A DNA stretch of 35,000 bases, taken from NCBI GenBank assembly GCA_905221605.1, contig CAJNDS010000202.1, forward strand, positions 482,904 to 517,903, read 5' to 3'. The DNA is from Symbiodinium natans. Lineage: Eukaryota > Sar > Dinophyceae > Suessiales > Symbiodiniaceae. Both the position numbers and the translations under genes were made by a program. The stretch's first letter is position 1; each line of letters opens with the position of its first letter. Positions 1-9,473 of this stretch are shown piece after piece. The notes under the pieces were generated by a model. The model saw only the letters and a list, made by a program, of their open reading frames with translations. It did not search any database and had not been told where the DNA came from.

Positions 1-1285
1 TCGGACAGTCGACGCAGGTGCCCCGGTCATCTGAGGGCACCGCACCTTCTGGACAACCTTGGCAAAAGCTATGAGCTGGGGCATATTGGCCAACCCCACA
101 GCGTTCGCACATCAGTTGGTTCCTACCTGGCCCTCTTCCAGGTTTGCAGGGTGGCGTCAGTGCGTGAAACATCTGGTCATGCGTTTTGAGCGAAGAGGTA
201 TTCCATACACCGATAGGGCGGTCAAAGGCCTTGGCATTGTAGAACATGGCCTGCATGGTGGTGACTGCAGAGGTGTTCCATGGTCCAATCGGCTGGTCAA
301 AGACACTTGCACCGTCAAACATGTGGTCCATTCTGTTCACTGCCGCTGTGTTCCATGAACCGAGGGGTTGGTTGAAAGCCACGGCAGCTTCAAACATGTG
401 AGTCATCTTCTTCACTGCTGCTGTGTTCCATGAACCGATTGGCTGGTCAAACGACTTGGCATGTGAGAACATATACGCCATGTCAGTCACTGCAGATGTA
501 TTCCATGAACCAAGTGGCTGGTTAAAGGCATGGGCACCAGAGAACATGTATGCCATGTCAGACACTGAGGAAGTGTTCCACGAACCAATCGGTTGGTCGA
601 AGTTGCTTGCTTTGTCGAACATGAACCTCATGTTGGTGACTGCAGAAGTGTTCCAGAAACCGATCGGCTGGTTGAAGGCATAGGCGCTTAAGAACATGTA
701 TGACATGTCCGTCACTGCACGAGTATTCCATGAACCGATCGGATGGTCAAAGGCCTCGGCACTACGAAACATGAGTGCCATTGTGGTCACTGCAGCTGTG
801 TTCCAGGTACCGATGGGCTGGTTGAAGGCCTGAGCATAGGCGAACATCCTCCGCATATCGGTTACTGCCGAGGTGTTCCATGAACCAATCGGCTGGTTAA
901 AGGCTTTGGCATCCTCAAACATGGACCTCATGCTGGTCACGGCAGAGGTGTTCCATGAGCCAATCGGTTGATTGAAGGCACTGGCTCGAGAGAACATGCC
1001 CCGCATGTCGGTGACTGCAGAGGTGTCCCACGCTCCAATGCTTTCATTGAACCAGGAGAGTCCTGAGAACAGCTCTCGCATGCTGGTCACTCCTGACACG
1101 TCCCAGACCTCAATGCTCCCATATGTAGAGATCAACCTGCTTCTCCTTGCTTCCGATCTCCAACCAATCACCGCAGCCCTGAGCTCCCTTCGGTTTGGGA
1201 AGGCTGCCGGTGCCGTTGCAGTTCCATGGCAGGCTAACAGCACCAGCAAAGGCAGCAACTGCAGCGGTCCCCCTGGCATCAGCAT
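1..1285 (-). CDS. Secreted BspA-type leucine-rich-repeat protein with Cys-rich tail (5' complete, 3' cut by window edge)
   Basis: An uninterrupted frame of about 428 codons runs off the left edge. It starts at an ATG (1283-1285) followed by a classic signal peptide (MLMPGG, then a Leu-rich core, ending near CHGTATA). After a short N-terminal region (FPNRRELRAAVIGW) come about 13 repeats of exactly 75 bases (25 residues), consensus MFS.A.AFNQPIGSWNTSAVTDM, which is the BspA-like LRR (DUF285) signature; the repeat Trp codons sit near 1101, 1026, 951 and so on down to 201. From about residue 365 it changes to a cysteine-rich ephrin-receptor/GCC2-GCC3-like region (PPCKPGRGPGRN, CERCGVGQYAP, FCQGCPEGAVPSDD). 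This combination is common among dinoflagellate surface proteins. No intron is visible, unlike every other gene here. Probably an extracellular or surface adhesion/recognition protein; the partner is unknown. Confidence 0.9.
   Translation of the reverse strand, partial: MLMPGGPLQLLPLLVLLACHGTATAPAAFPNRRELRAAVIGWRSEARRSRLISTYGSIEVWDVSGVTSMRELFSGLSWFNESIGAWDTSAVTDMRGMFSRASAFNQPIGSWNTSAVTSMRSMFEDAKAFNQPIGSWNTSAVTDMRRMFAYAQAFNQPIGTWNTAAVTTMALMFRSAEAFDHPIGSWNTRAVTDMSYMFLSAYAFNQPIGFWNTSAVTNMRFMFDKASNFDQPIGSWNTSSVSDMAYMFSGAHAFNQPLGSWNTSAVTDMAYMFSHAKSFDQPIGSWNTAAVKKMTHMFEAAVAFNQPLGSWNTAAVNRMDHMFDGASVFDQPIGPWNTSAVTTMQAMFYNAKAFDRPIGVWNTSSLKTHDQMFHALTPPCKPGRGPGRNQLMCERCGVGQYAPAHSFCQGCPEGAVPSDDRGTCVDCP
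201..1105 (-). repeat. 75-bp in-frame LRR repeat array (13 units)
   Basis: The block around ttccatgaaccgat recurs every 75 bases (201, 276, 351, 426, 501, 576, 651, 726, 801, 876, 951, 1026, 1101) without any length change. The strict period and in-frame divergence show selection on protein and not a neutral satellite. Confidence 0.95.
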
Positions 1286-1573
1286 GGCGCGCTTGCCCCT
1301 CGAAGACTGTAGCTCAAAGGAAGGACGACAGATTGGGATACGGGTCTTGTCAGTCTGGTACACGACGCTACTGTCGCAAGGATCGCTGGCTGAGGCTCTT
1401 GACAAACATGGAGGTTTCCGAGACTAGGGGGTACCTTCTTGGGGTCCTTATTAGAAGGAAATCATTCTATTTAGGGGGGTCTATATTCGGGGTCCCCTAG
1501 CTTCCTAAACCCTAAACCCGAAACCCCAAACCCCCTCATCAGTTGAGATATTGCAAGTTTCTCAAGATGACAC
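1286..1573. other. Short gap between two same-strand genes
   Basis: Contains a copy of the ggggtaccttcttggggtcc element (about 1428-1512) and a short CCCTAAA tract. It must hold the end of the upstream gene and the 5' leader of the LRR gene. No dinoflagellate spliced-leader relic (CCGTAGCCATTTTGGCTCAAG) was found here. Confidence 0.5.
1428..1512. mobile_element. Element family M6, copy 1
   Basis: ggggtaccttcttggggtcc ... ggggggtctatattcggggt ... cttcctaaaccct; aligns over its length with 19759-19848. Confidence 0.6.
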
Positions 1574-1620
1574 GGCCGCCGCAGTTGTCGGATGATCGAA
1601 ATGGGATCGTCGCTGGTGCA
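1574..1620 (-). CDS. cNBD gene exon 14 (last recognised)
   Basis: Acceptor CATGCAG, donor GTGTCA. Encodes CTSDDPISIIRQLRRP, fitting the beta4-beta5 part of domain 2. Phase 0 start fits the preceding exon. Flanked on the + strand by CCCTAAA (left) and TTTAGGG (right). It ends in phase 2 and no convincing next exon exists before the LRR gene. Confidence 0.55.
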
Positions 1621-4489
1621 CTGCATGATTCTGAGTGGTATTGGGGGGTTGAGGGTCTAGGGTTTAGGGTTTGGGTTAGGGTTTAGGGCTCAGTGAACCG
1701 ATCAGAAAAAACACCAGGATGTCTTGCTTTTACATACCTTAGTCTCCGCAATTGTCAGACAATGAAGTTGTTGGACAGTGCCCTTCTCCTAAGCCAGAGA
1801 AGGATGCGAACGGCCGATCATAGCGGAATATACAAAACAACTCAGTCAACAGCGCGAACTCGGGTTCAGACTGGGACGCGCCATGGCTTAGAGGTTAGGG
1901 TTTGGGGTTTAGGGTTGAAAGTATACTGGGCCGTGACTGTTGAAGGTTCAGGGCTTCGGGCGGCAGATGCATGAGGCCGCTGTGTCGCACAAGCAGCGGA
2001 TGTGGCCCCAACATGCGAACCACTCCAAAAAAACAAACACATTCTTCCTTACCAGGGTAATATAGAGATTAAAAATATTTTTTGGGGGGGGAGAAAGGGG
2101 AAGGTTCTTAAGAGCAAATGGTAGGAATCTGGGGGCCCCTTACATACCGTGGCACACAAGGGCCCATACTTCAGAATCCTTTGAAGGAGGTAGGGACCAC
2201 ATTAAGAGACCATGCAAGCCACCCTTCGAAACAGTCCATGTACCTATATAGCATATGCTTGGGCCTTAAAGGGTTCCGTGGTAGCTTACAGTAGCTTCAG
2301 GGCCCAGGTATATGCTACAAAAGTACAGGGACCCTTAGGGCTACCAGTAAGACTCCCCCAACACGTAGGAACACAAAGCCCCCTAAACCCTAAACCCCCT
2401 AAACCCCCTAAACCCCAAACCCCTTAACCCGAAACCCTAAACCCTAAACCCAAAGGAAGAACACCGCCCCAGCAACCAAGCCAAGGGGCTTTGGCCACCC
2501 GTATGCTCGCCTCGCACTGACCCCGGAGGATCATGAAGAACCTTGGGTTTAGGGTTTAGGGTTCAGGGTTCAGGGTTTAGGGTTTAGGGTTTTTTTGCCA
2601 CCTGTCTAGCCATGTAGGGTTTAGGGTTTAGGGTTCAGGGTTTAGGGCGACTCAGGACTTCTTTGCATTCTCACAACTTGGACCGTGACTAGACATGGCT
2701 GGGTTGATAATGATGAATGGAGAGGTTCCCTTTTCTCGAGAGACGTCAAGAGTTCTCCCCTCAAAGCACAGCGCAGATTATCCTGACTGGCTCGTCCATG
2801 GCTTCGAAGCTTGCCACGACTGCACCAGGCACCCGGAGCCACAACTGAACAAACAAGCGAAAGCCATCGTGCTGATCTAGCGGTAGCGTCTTGCTTAATG
2901 CCATCTTCCATCTGCAATGCCCCACCCCCCCCCCGGGCGACCCCTGCGCGCGCGAATTCGGCCCACCAACATCCTGAGCTACTGGATGCTTTCTGCGCCT
3001 CTGCATGTTCTGCACTCTATTTGCCCTTGAAACCTTGAGGCTCAGAAAACAGCAACATCTACAAGAGTGGTTCTTTGAGCACTCCGAATAACGCTGCATC
3101 GCCGAAGCAGCCTGTAGTTTTTAGGGTTTGGGAAACCCTAAACCCTAAACCCTAAACCCTGAAACCCTAAAACCCTAAACCCTAAACCCTAACCACGAAA
3201 CCCTAAACTTACTGCTGGCCGAGTTGCTCAGAACCCACATCGCCTTGCCTGACAATGACCTCTCCTCGCTTGAAGGTCCGCTTCCTGTGCTTCTGGGTGG
3301 TGGTGGTGGTGGTGGTTTAGGGCTAGGTTTTAGGTTTTAGGGTTTAGGTTTCAGGTTTTAGGGTTTAGGGTTGAGGGTTTAGGGGGCGGGGGGGGGGGGC
3401 ACCATGATCCTATAAGCTCGTGGCAAGCACTCATGCCTTGAGCAAGGCTGACATCGAGTGGATTGATGCATCATTCAGAGACCCAGACGGCAAACCCCCA
3501 CATGGCTGTTTGCACATTCTAGCATCATGCCGCTTGGACAGGGGGGCTTATCGTACCAGCAACCTGTTCAATTCTGTATGTCTTCCTTTCGGCGCAGGGC
3601 GATGCCTTGCTGGCAAGGTGGAAACCTTGCACGCGCAGAGGACCCTGTTTAGCCTCAGGAGGTATAGGGGAGGTGTCTCAAACTACACTCCGAAAACCTG
3701 AACTCTCGTCTCGTCCCCTTCGTAGCTGCAGAACCAGGTTCTCCATGATGTCCGCGATTGTTGCGATGAGCTCGTCATCAAACCTGCGGGTTCCAGTGCG
3801 GGACTGGGGCAACCTAAAACGGTTAAGGGCTGAGGGTTTAGGGTTTGGAGTTTCAGGTTTATCTGATACTTGGCTAGTGCGCACTCATCCGCAGGTGTCG
3901 CAGCACCTCTGGACCACTACTCTGCTGCCTGCATGTCCATGGACCAGAACCCAGAAACGGAAGCTCAGAGTTAATCCGAGAGCTACCCGGCGATTCCCTG
4001 AATCTCTAAAACCAGGCATGAGCTCACCCCCGAAAAAAGTACCCTGAACCTCCAAGCAGGAATGCACCCTTAAGCTTGCTAAGTGACACCTCCTCTGCCT
4101 GAACCGAAAAGTTGACACCATGATAGATTTTTTTCCAAATGAGGCAGCAGAAACCCTAAACCTCACCTTCAGCCCCCCCGACCAAAACACAGCCTTCACA
4201 CTTTTCGTAGAGCATACAAGCATGAACCGTAGAAGGGGTTACAGAGAGGTGTAGTATAAGCTTAGGGTACCAACATGTGAAAAAAAGAGATGGTTTAGGG
4301 TTTACGGTTTCACCCAGCTTGTGCTGGCAGGGGCGCGTCTCGAACATCGGCACGCCCGTGCGCAAGTACTTCTCGCGCACGCTGCGCTCGTGCATTGCCG
4401 AGCGGGTGACAATGTTGTAGTACCTTGCTTTCGAGGATTCAGGGTCCATATATATACATACATACATACATACATACATACGTACATAC

Positions 4490-4524
<35 letters not shown>

Positions 4525-7500
4525 GTGTATGTTAAATATTCACTATATATATATATATATAGAAATGTAGTATGACCAGGTAAAACAGAGTCTCTGGCAG
4601 TGGGCGTTCCGATGTTGAGCATGACCACTACAGTTTCGGGGGGGTCGCGCCATCGATCCTCGCAATGTTGCAAATGAAGTCTCCCAAACCCATCGAAACC
4701 CCCTAACCCCTAACCCTAAACCCTAAATCCTAAACCCTCAATCCTAAATCCTTAACCCCAAACCCCCGTGAGTGCATCCGAGCCGCACGTCGCGCTTAAG
4801 CTTTCCAACGATTGTGGTCTGTATCGCCCGGACTGTCATGCGCCTCCGGGCCCAGTGTTCTGCAGAGGAACATTTAAGGATGACTTACGTGGAGCTTGAA
4901 TATGACAAGAACCAGCTTTTCTCAAATCCACACAGATCTCCCCAAGATTTGCCGAAGAAGGTGCTGTCGAAAGCCTCAAAGAAAGCTCAAAATGCCCCAA
5001 ACGTGCACACCGTGGAGATAGACTTGTGCCAATCTGGCCTGAGATGTCCAATGTCTCATTAAAAGCAGGGTTTAGGGTTTAGGGTTTAGGGTTTAGGGAA
5101 AAGGGTTTAAAATTTCGGGCTTGGGCCAGCAGCACCTCCCATTCAGCATGCTGCAGCTACAGGCTTTCCGAGGCTTTCGGAACAGATCGGAACAAGGCCT
5201 TCGGAAACCGAAGAGCATGGTGTGTTCGCCGAAAAAGGTGCCCTCCGACATGTTTACCTGGCAGAAAGGCTTTAAGACCTGGGGTCTCGGGTGCAGGCTG
5301 CAGGAAATGTTTGAGGGCTTAGGCTTACGGGCCTACTGAGGAACCCCAAACCCACCTTCTTGGATCATCACAACCCACCAGGAACAAATGGCTTCGACTT
5401 CCTAAGGTCTAAACAATCAACTTGAAGATCGATGCATTGCATCTGCACTGAGTTCACGCGCTGTGCCCCGAAAAGCGCCAAAGCTGTAGCTTCACAAAGT
5501 TCAGGATGCAGTTTGTGGTTTGGAGTTTAGAGTTCAGTCTCTTTTTGTCGCCCGCCTAGCTGACGCTTTAGGGTTTGGGGTTTAGGGTAGGGTGATACCT
5601 TCGCAATGCTGAACGATCAGGTTCAGAGCACTTTCCACATCAGAACTTGGGTTTAGGGTTTAGGGTTTAGGGTTTAGGGTTTAGGGTTTAGGGTTTAGGG
5701 TTTAGCGCCCTGAAACTTTATCTTCGCGACCCTCAGCTCTACACTCCCTACAGCAAACTCCAAGAAAGTTGGAACATCCTTATCCCCACACACCAAAGGG
5801 TATGACTAAAGGGAATCCCAGCTCTAATTATCCTTAAACCATGTTCCAACTTTCTGGAGTTTACTGCAAAACCTGAGCCCAAGAAGCCCTGCAATCCACC
5901 TAGCGGGTCGGAGAGCTTATAGCGACAGTAGAGGTTGCACTGTTTTTTAGGTGTACTACTATTTGCTTATAAGAAACCCCCTAGAAATGGAAGACATAAA
6001 TCCCTGTATTGCCCTTATAAGGAAGAACATTTTGCATTATTGGGGAGCCTCTTAAGGAAACAGTAGCCCTGAACGCTAAACCCTAAACCCCAAACCCCAA
6101 ACCCCAAACCCTAAACCCTACAAATAATCTCCAGAGGCATCACCTCCGACTTGGAGGACCGGCGGAGCAGCGCACAGGAGTCCTGAGAGTCTGCTGGGTA
6201 AAGCTCATCCCTCTCGGGCTTAGGGTCTCAGGCTTAGGGTTTAAGGTTTAGGGTTAGGGTTTAGGGTTTAGTTTTTTAGGGTTCAGGTTTCGGATTTAAG
6301 GTTTAGGGCTTAAGGATTCGAGTTTAGGGCTTGAGGTTTAGGGTTTAGGGCTTGTGTTTAGGGGTTTTCTGGTTGTGAAGATGTTGAGAAGTGCTTGATG
6401 TTTGTGGTTTAGGGATCTACTTACAATCTGCCTGGGGTCTCTTTGATTAAGCTCAGCTCAGCTCGGTGTTTTTCTTGCTGGCGCATAGTAGGGAAATATA
6501 GATCGCTACCATATACTCCTACAACATATGGGGGGGGGGGGGTCCGAAATTAGGGGTCCTTTCTCTAAGGGAATCCTACTGTTTGGGGGTCCATTATAAA
6601 TAAGGGTTCCTTAGTTTCGTAAACTCTCATAGTATTTATAATCATTACAGGGAACTGCAGCAGGTCATCCCCTGGGAAGGGGCTGACCAACAAATTGGAG
6701 CGGCATCGCTTCCGATCTTTCTAGAGACTTGTCTGCATGCCATAAGAGGGGTTGGGTTTAGGGTTTTAGGGTTTAGGGCTTAGGGCTTATAGGGTTTAGG
6801 GCTTGGGGGGGAGGAGGGGGGGGGGGGAAGGGGGCGGGGTTCAAGGATGGGCTTTGCTGAGATCTCTCTGGGCCCCGAGGCTTTCGCGACCTGTAGGAAG
6901 GCTCCAAGACTTCGGTTGCCTAAACCCTAAACCCTAAACCCTGAACCCTGAACCCTAAACCCTAAACCCTGAACCCAAGTTTCCTAAACCCTAAACCAGG
7001 TGGGTGCGTTAAGATACCTAGGGGTTTCCCAGCCAACCAGTGCTGGAAAGAGCTAACGAAACTTTCGACCTTCAAGGCGAGAGAAGTTGCCTAATGAAAG
7101 CGTTCGGCTTAAAAGCCTGTTGAGGGCAGGAGTGCTATCAGCCCAGTAAACCCTTTGAAGCCAGAAGCATCTAACATGGGGGCCTTTTGGGGGTTATTAT
7201 AGTATACTTTATAAAGGGACCCGAAGGGAAGATAATTAGTCATTTTTCCACCCCCTATATTACGCCAAAACTAGATTACCATCAATACGGCGAGAGTCCA
7301 TCGCATCCGTCTCTGCGGTGGCAGCCCCGGAGATAAGCACGTAGCCTGGTGAGCCCAGAGGTGGTTGGTGTACACCAATTGTGTTTAGGGTTTAGGGTTT
7401 AGGGTAATTCATTCAGGATCCTATAACAGCAACCTTCGTCTAACAGCCATGCTCAGGCTTCAGCTACAAGCAACCCAAGCTCCTACGTGATCCGCTCGCC

Positions 7501-9473
7501 TGCTGTAAGGTGAAGATGCAGGCAGGGCTTGAAGGTATAGCTCTTGGGCTTCTGGTTTGCTAAGGGGCTTTATGTTGGCTCGCCCTGGGGAACTCCTCAT
7601 GATTGCCTCTGCTGTGCGCCAGTGCACCAAGAAGAGCAACAGTCACCCTGTTTTCGCCCCAAGGTCTATATAAAGAGGCCCCAAGATCACCCACAGAGTC
7701 GCCCGTTTGCCTTAAATCCTCTCAATCCCAACCACTAAATCACCTACGCACACCCTTTTTGCTTCAGGGTTTAGGTTTGACCCTTTTTTTGAGCAGGGTC
7801 AACCCTGAACCCTCAATTCTAAACCCTTTGTGAAGCACGGACTGAGGTCGGCGCCAGCACACTGTTCTAAACCCTAAACCCTAAACCCTAAACCCTAAAC
7901 CCTAAATCCCCTGAACCCCTTGGGCCACGACCGCTCCGGCCCACGTTGTTCTTCTCGTAGATGGCATCCCCTGGCTGAAACTCCTCGATCTCCATGGTGT
8001 CAACCTCGCAGTGTGCGTTGAGGGTTTAGGGTTTAGGGTTTAGGGCTATAGGGTTTAGGGTTTAGGGTTTAGGGTTTAGGGTTTAGGGCTAGGGTTTAGG
8101 GCTTAGTGACTTTAGGGACTGTAGGGTTTAGGGCTGTGGGGACTTTAGGGGGGTCTACCGTGATTCAGGGGATGGCATGTTTATAGGACTTTAGGGGGTT
8201 TTAGGGTTGGACGAGGACCCTTCCTCAAACCCAGGAGCGACATTGCAGCGACATTGCACTTGGAGATGGAAGGGCTTTGTTCCCTAATGCCAGGTTTCGG
8301 GCTTCGAAGGCAGGTTGGTTTCTAGGACTCCGGATTTAAGACTTCAACTCATGCTCGTTGGATCCTAAACTTTGAACCCTAAACCCTAAACCACCCTAAA
8401 CCCTAAACCCTAAACCTAAACCAGCCAAGAATCCAGTGCCCGAAGGATGTCGTGCTCAAGCTCCTGCGTCTCAATGAGTGCCCAGGGTTAGGGATTGGGG
8501 TTTAGGGTTTATAGGGTTCAGGGTTTAGGGCTTAGCGTGTAAGAGTTAACTTTGCCACCTGCCAAAACTGCCCCCGACACCAGCGCAAAGATTTGAGGCT
8601 CGAGCGGCTGGCCTCAAAACAGCTGAATGAAATCTTGGTTTTTTGCTGATGATAACATCGCACTGCAGAAAAAATGACGGCCATATCGACATGTCAAAAA
8701 AACACTTCGCCTCGTTTCCAGTTGAAATCTTGGTTTAGGGTTGAGGGTTTCGGGTGGGGGGGTTAGCTCGCCTGGAAGAGGGGGCAGTGCGAGAGGGACT
8801 TGAACAGGAAGTCTTGGTACTGCTTGTCTTTCTCGAAGAACGGGCTGAACCAGTTGGCCTCGGCAATAGCCCTGTAGGGGTCCTTACCACACTCTGAAAA
8901 TAATCCTACATAAGATATCCCAATGGCCTACCGCGCCATAAAGGGCTGGGTCTATATAATGGAGGCGATGAAGGGTGTGAGGCTGGCCTGGGGGGCCTTT
9001 TTCTTGCCTGTCTAGCTGATGGGGGGGGTTAAAGGGCCTTAGAGCTTAAGCTTTGGGAGGGTTTTGGGTTTAGGATTTTGGGGTTTACTGGGTTTAGGGC
9101 ATATAAGTTTTGAGAGGGTTTACTCGGCGCGGTCTCTTTCGTATCTGAGCAACTGAGCACAACTGCACGGTAAACCGGCACATCATCGGGCAAGGTTTGG
9201 GGATTCAGGATTTCGGGGTTTACAGAATCTGTGCTCCTCCTTCTGGTAGGCCTTTCCTTGATTGAGAAACTGTACAGGGTACCTCGCTCCCTATATCCCC
9301 ACTGAGAACCCAAGTCCCTAAACTCTAAGCCCTAAACCCTAAACCTTAAACCCTAACCCTAAACCCTAAACCCGAATCATCATCCCAGGTCCACAACTTT
9401 GTTTCTACTTCCGCTTGAGCGCTTCGATTTCGCTTTGCTGTGCTCCTCAGCTTGGCCACACGCAAGGGCTTTC
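1574..9473 (-). CDS. Tandem cyclic-nucleotide-binding-domain protein (14 exons, 3' end unresolved)
   Basis: Fourteen islands joined on the minus strand (listed separately) give about 287 residues with matching phase at every junction. Domain 1: helix (KSLSHCPLFQ, LEHDILRALDSWL), beta roll (EEFQPGDAIYEKNNVG, GYVLISG), then the phosphate-binding-cassette region FFGEHTMLFGFRRPFRA with the conserved Gly-Glu. Helical linker (VGKLKRDVRYYN, HERSVREKYL). Domain 2: VPMFET, DDELIATIADIMENL, TFKRGEVIVRQGDVG, FFMILRGQCEASIR. This order is that of PKA regulatory subunits and PKG-type kinases. Domain 2 stops after strand beta5, so its own FGE cassette is not seen. No kinase domain is present in the window. 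Binds cAMP or cGMP by family knowledge; which one cannot be told. Confidence 0.8.
2499..2541 (-). CDS. cNBD gene exon 13
   Basis: Acceptor AAACCCAAG lies inside the telomere-like tract. Encodes FFMILRGQCEASIR, the beta3-beta4 signature of a cNBD. Donor GTGGCC. Telomere-like repeats of opposite orientation lie on both sides. Confidence 0.85.
2544..2644 (+). repeat. TTTAGGG tract interrupted by the conserved ttttttgccacc block
   Basis: Degenerate heptamers on both sides of positions 2591-2614; it is the 3' end of a cNBD-gene intron in gene sense. Confidence 0.9.
2645..3115. other. Intron interior, no exon seen
   Basis: Bounded by TTTAGGG (left) and CCCTAAA (right), the arrangement expected for an intron of the minus-strand gene. 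Overlapping open frames on both strands carry no recognisable protein. Confidence 0.55.
3130..3206 (-). repeat. CCCTAAA tract at an intron 5' end
   Basis: About ten heptamers ending at the GTAAGT donor of exon 3213-3292. Confidence 0.9.
3213..3292 (-). CDS. cNBD gene exon 12
   Basis: Acceptor CACCACCCAG, donor GTAAGT that runs straight into TTTAGGG. Encodes KHRKRTFKRGEVIVRQGDVG plus SEQLGQQ, the most diagnostic cNBD segment (F-x-x-G-E-x-I-x-x-Q-G-D). 80 bases, phase 0 to 2. Confidence 0.92.
3735..3783 (-). CDS. cNBD gene exon 11
   Basis: Acceptor CCCGCAG, donor GTTCTG. Encodes FDDELIATIADIMENL, the first helix of domain 2, joining in phase to exon 12. Confidence 0.85.
4337..4423 (-). CDS. 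cNBD gene exon 10
   Basis: Acceptor AAAGCAAG. Encodes YYNIVTRSAMHERSVREKYL and RTGVPMFE, the helix between the two domains. The phase-correct donor is GCGCCC, a GC-type site. Confidence 0.8.
4451..4560 (+). repeat. CATA and TA microsatellites
   Basis: (CATA)n with one CGTA interruption, then (TA)n, a short spacer and (TA)n again. Confidence 0.95.
4784..4832 (-). CDS. cNBD gene exon 9
   Basis: Acceptor GCATGACAG, GC-type donor GCTCGG. Encodes RAIQTTIVGKLKRDV, end of the domain 1 beta roll and its C-terminal helices. Confidence 0.75.
5194..5257 (-). CDS. cNBD gene exon 8 (phosphate-binding cassette)
   Basis: Acceptor TTTCTGCCAG, donor GTTCCG. Encodes VNMSEGTFFGEHTMLFGFRR with the Gly-Glu that contacts ribose in cNBDs. 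Phase 0 to 1. Confidence 0.88.
5744..5869. mobile_element. Inverted-repeat element M3 (single copy)
   Basis: cagcaaactccaagaaagtt plus ggaacat at the left; atgttccaactttctggagt then ttactgc at the right, 27-base arms with few mismatches. Confidence 0.7.
5956..6066. mobile_element. Inverted-repeat family M2, copy 1
   Basis: Left end ctactatttgcttataagaa; right end ccttaaggaaacagtag. The rest is AT-rich. Confidence 0.6.
6144..6190 (-). CDS. cNBD gene exon 7
   Basis: Acceptor CCCAGCAG, donor GTGATG. Encodes SQDSCALLRRSSKSE, the variable beta4-beta5 loop; chosen because it alone restores phase between exons 6 and 8. Flanked by inverted telomere-like tracts. Confidence 0.65.
6191..7279. other. 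Long intron of the cNBD gene
   Basis: Holds TTTAGGG arrays, a divergent M6 element, a CCCTAAA array (6918-6995) and two exon-like islands (about 6660-6705 and 6853-6890) that do not fit the phase of the chain. Confidence 0.5.
6529..6632. mobile_element. Element family M6, divergent copy
   Basis: ggggtccgaaattaggggtc ... gtttgggggtccattata ... ccttagtttcgtaaactct; same order of blocks as the other copies. Confidence 0.45.
7280..7345 (-). CDS. cNBD gene exon 6
   Basis: Acceptor GCTCACCAG, donor GTAATC. Encodes GYVLISGAATAETDAMDSRR, strands beta3-beta4 of domain 1. Confidence 0.85.
7932..8004 (-). CDS. cNBD gene exon 5
   Basis: Acceptor CACTGCGAG, donor GTCGTG. Encodes VDTMEIEEFQPGDAIYEKNN followed by VGRS, strands beta1-beta3 of domain 1. 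Both flanks carry telomere-like repeats in inverted orientation. Confidence 0.9.
8019..8106 (+). repeat. TTTAGGG tract
   Basis: Starts 15 bases beyond the acceptor of exon 7932-8004. Its inverted partner is the CCCTAAA tract at 8365-8421 at the other end of the same intron. Confidence 0.92.
8365..8421 (-). repeat. CCCTAAA tract supplying a splice donor
   Basis: Directly abuts exon 8422-8463; gene-sense GTTTAGG is the donor. Confidence 0.88.
8422..8463 (-). CDS. cNBD gene exon 4 (42 bp)
   Basis: Encodes ELEHDILRALDSWL, first helix of domain 1. The donor is GTTTAGG, that is, the telomere-like repeat itself; acceptor GACGCAG. Confidence 0.82.
8772..8871 (-). CDS. cNBD gene exon 3
   Basis: Acceptor CCCCTACAG, donor GCGAGC (GC-type). 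Encodes AIAEANWFSPFFEKDKQYQD and FLFKSLSHCPLFQ, the entry helix of domain 1. Confidence 0.87.
9124..9162 (-). CDS. cNBD gene exon 2 (39 bp)
   Basis: Donor GTAAAC; acceptor GTGCAG chosen by phase. Encodes CAQLLRYERDRAE, a charged helix that continues into AIAEANW of the next exon. Confidence 0.65.
9398..9473 (-). CDS. cNBD gene exon 1 of the recognised chain
   Basis: Acceptor GCACTAG, donor GTTGTG. Encodes KPLRVAKLRSTAKRNRSAQA plus EVET, a basic helix. CCCTAAA on the left and TTTAGGG on the right on the + strand. The true gene start is upstream. Confidence 0.6.

Noticed and set aside
2642-3099. Overlapping open frames of 91 and 112 codons on the minus strand
   Set aside because: They lie between TTTAGGG and CCCTAAA tracts in the intron arrangement, and the two flanking exons join directly in phase.
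4302-4673. Open frames rich in Tyr, Ile, Met, Val or His
   Set aside because: Products of the CATA/TA microsatellites, except for the true exon at 4337-4423.
4772-5062. 96-codon plus-strand open frame
   Set aside because: It overlaps the real minus-strand exon 4784-4832, has no family signature and runs against the direction of all the supported genes.
6659-6703. Island reading KDRKRCRSNLLVSPFPGDDL with a good GTAATG donor
   Set aside because: It lies inside an intron whose flanking exons already join in phase without it.
6853-6890. Island reading RESLGAQRDLSK, first taken as a cNBD exon
   Set aside because: It needs a GC donor, its telomere-like flanks have the opposite orientation, and the exon at 6144-6190 fits the same junction with GT-AG and correct phase.
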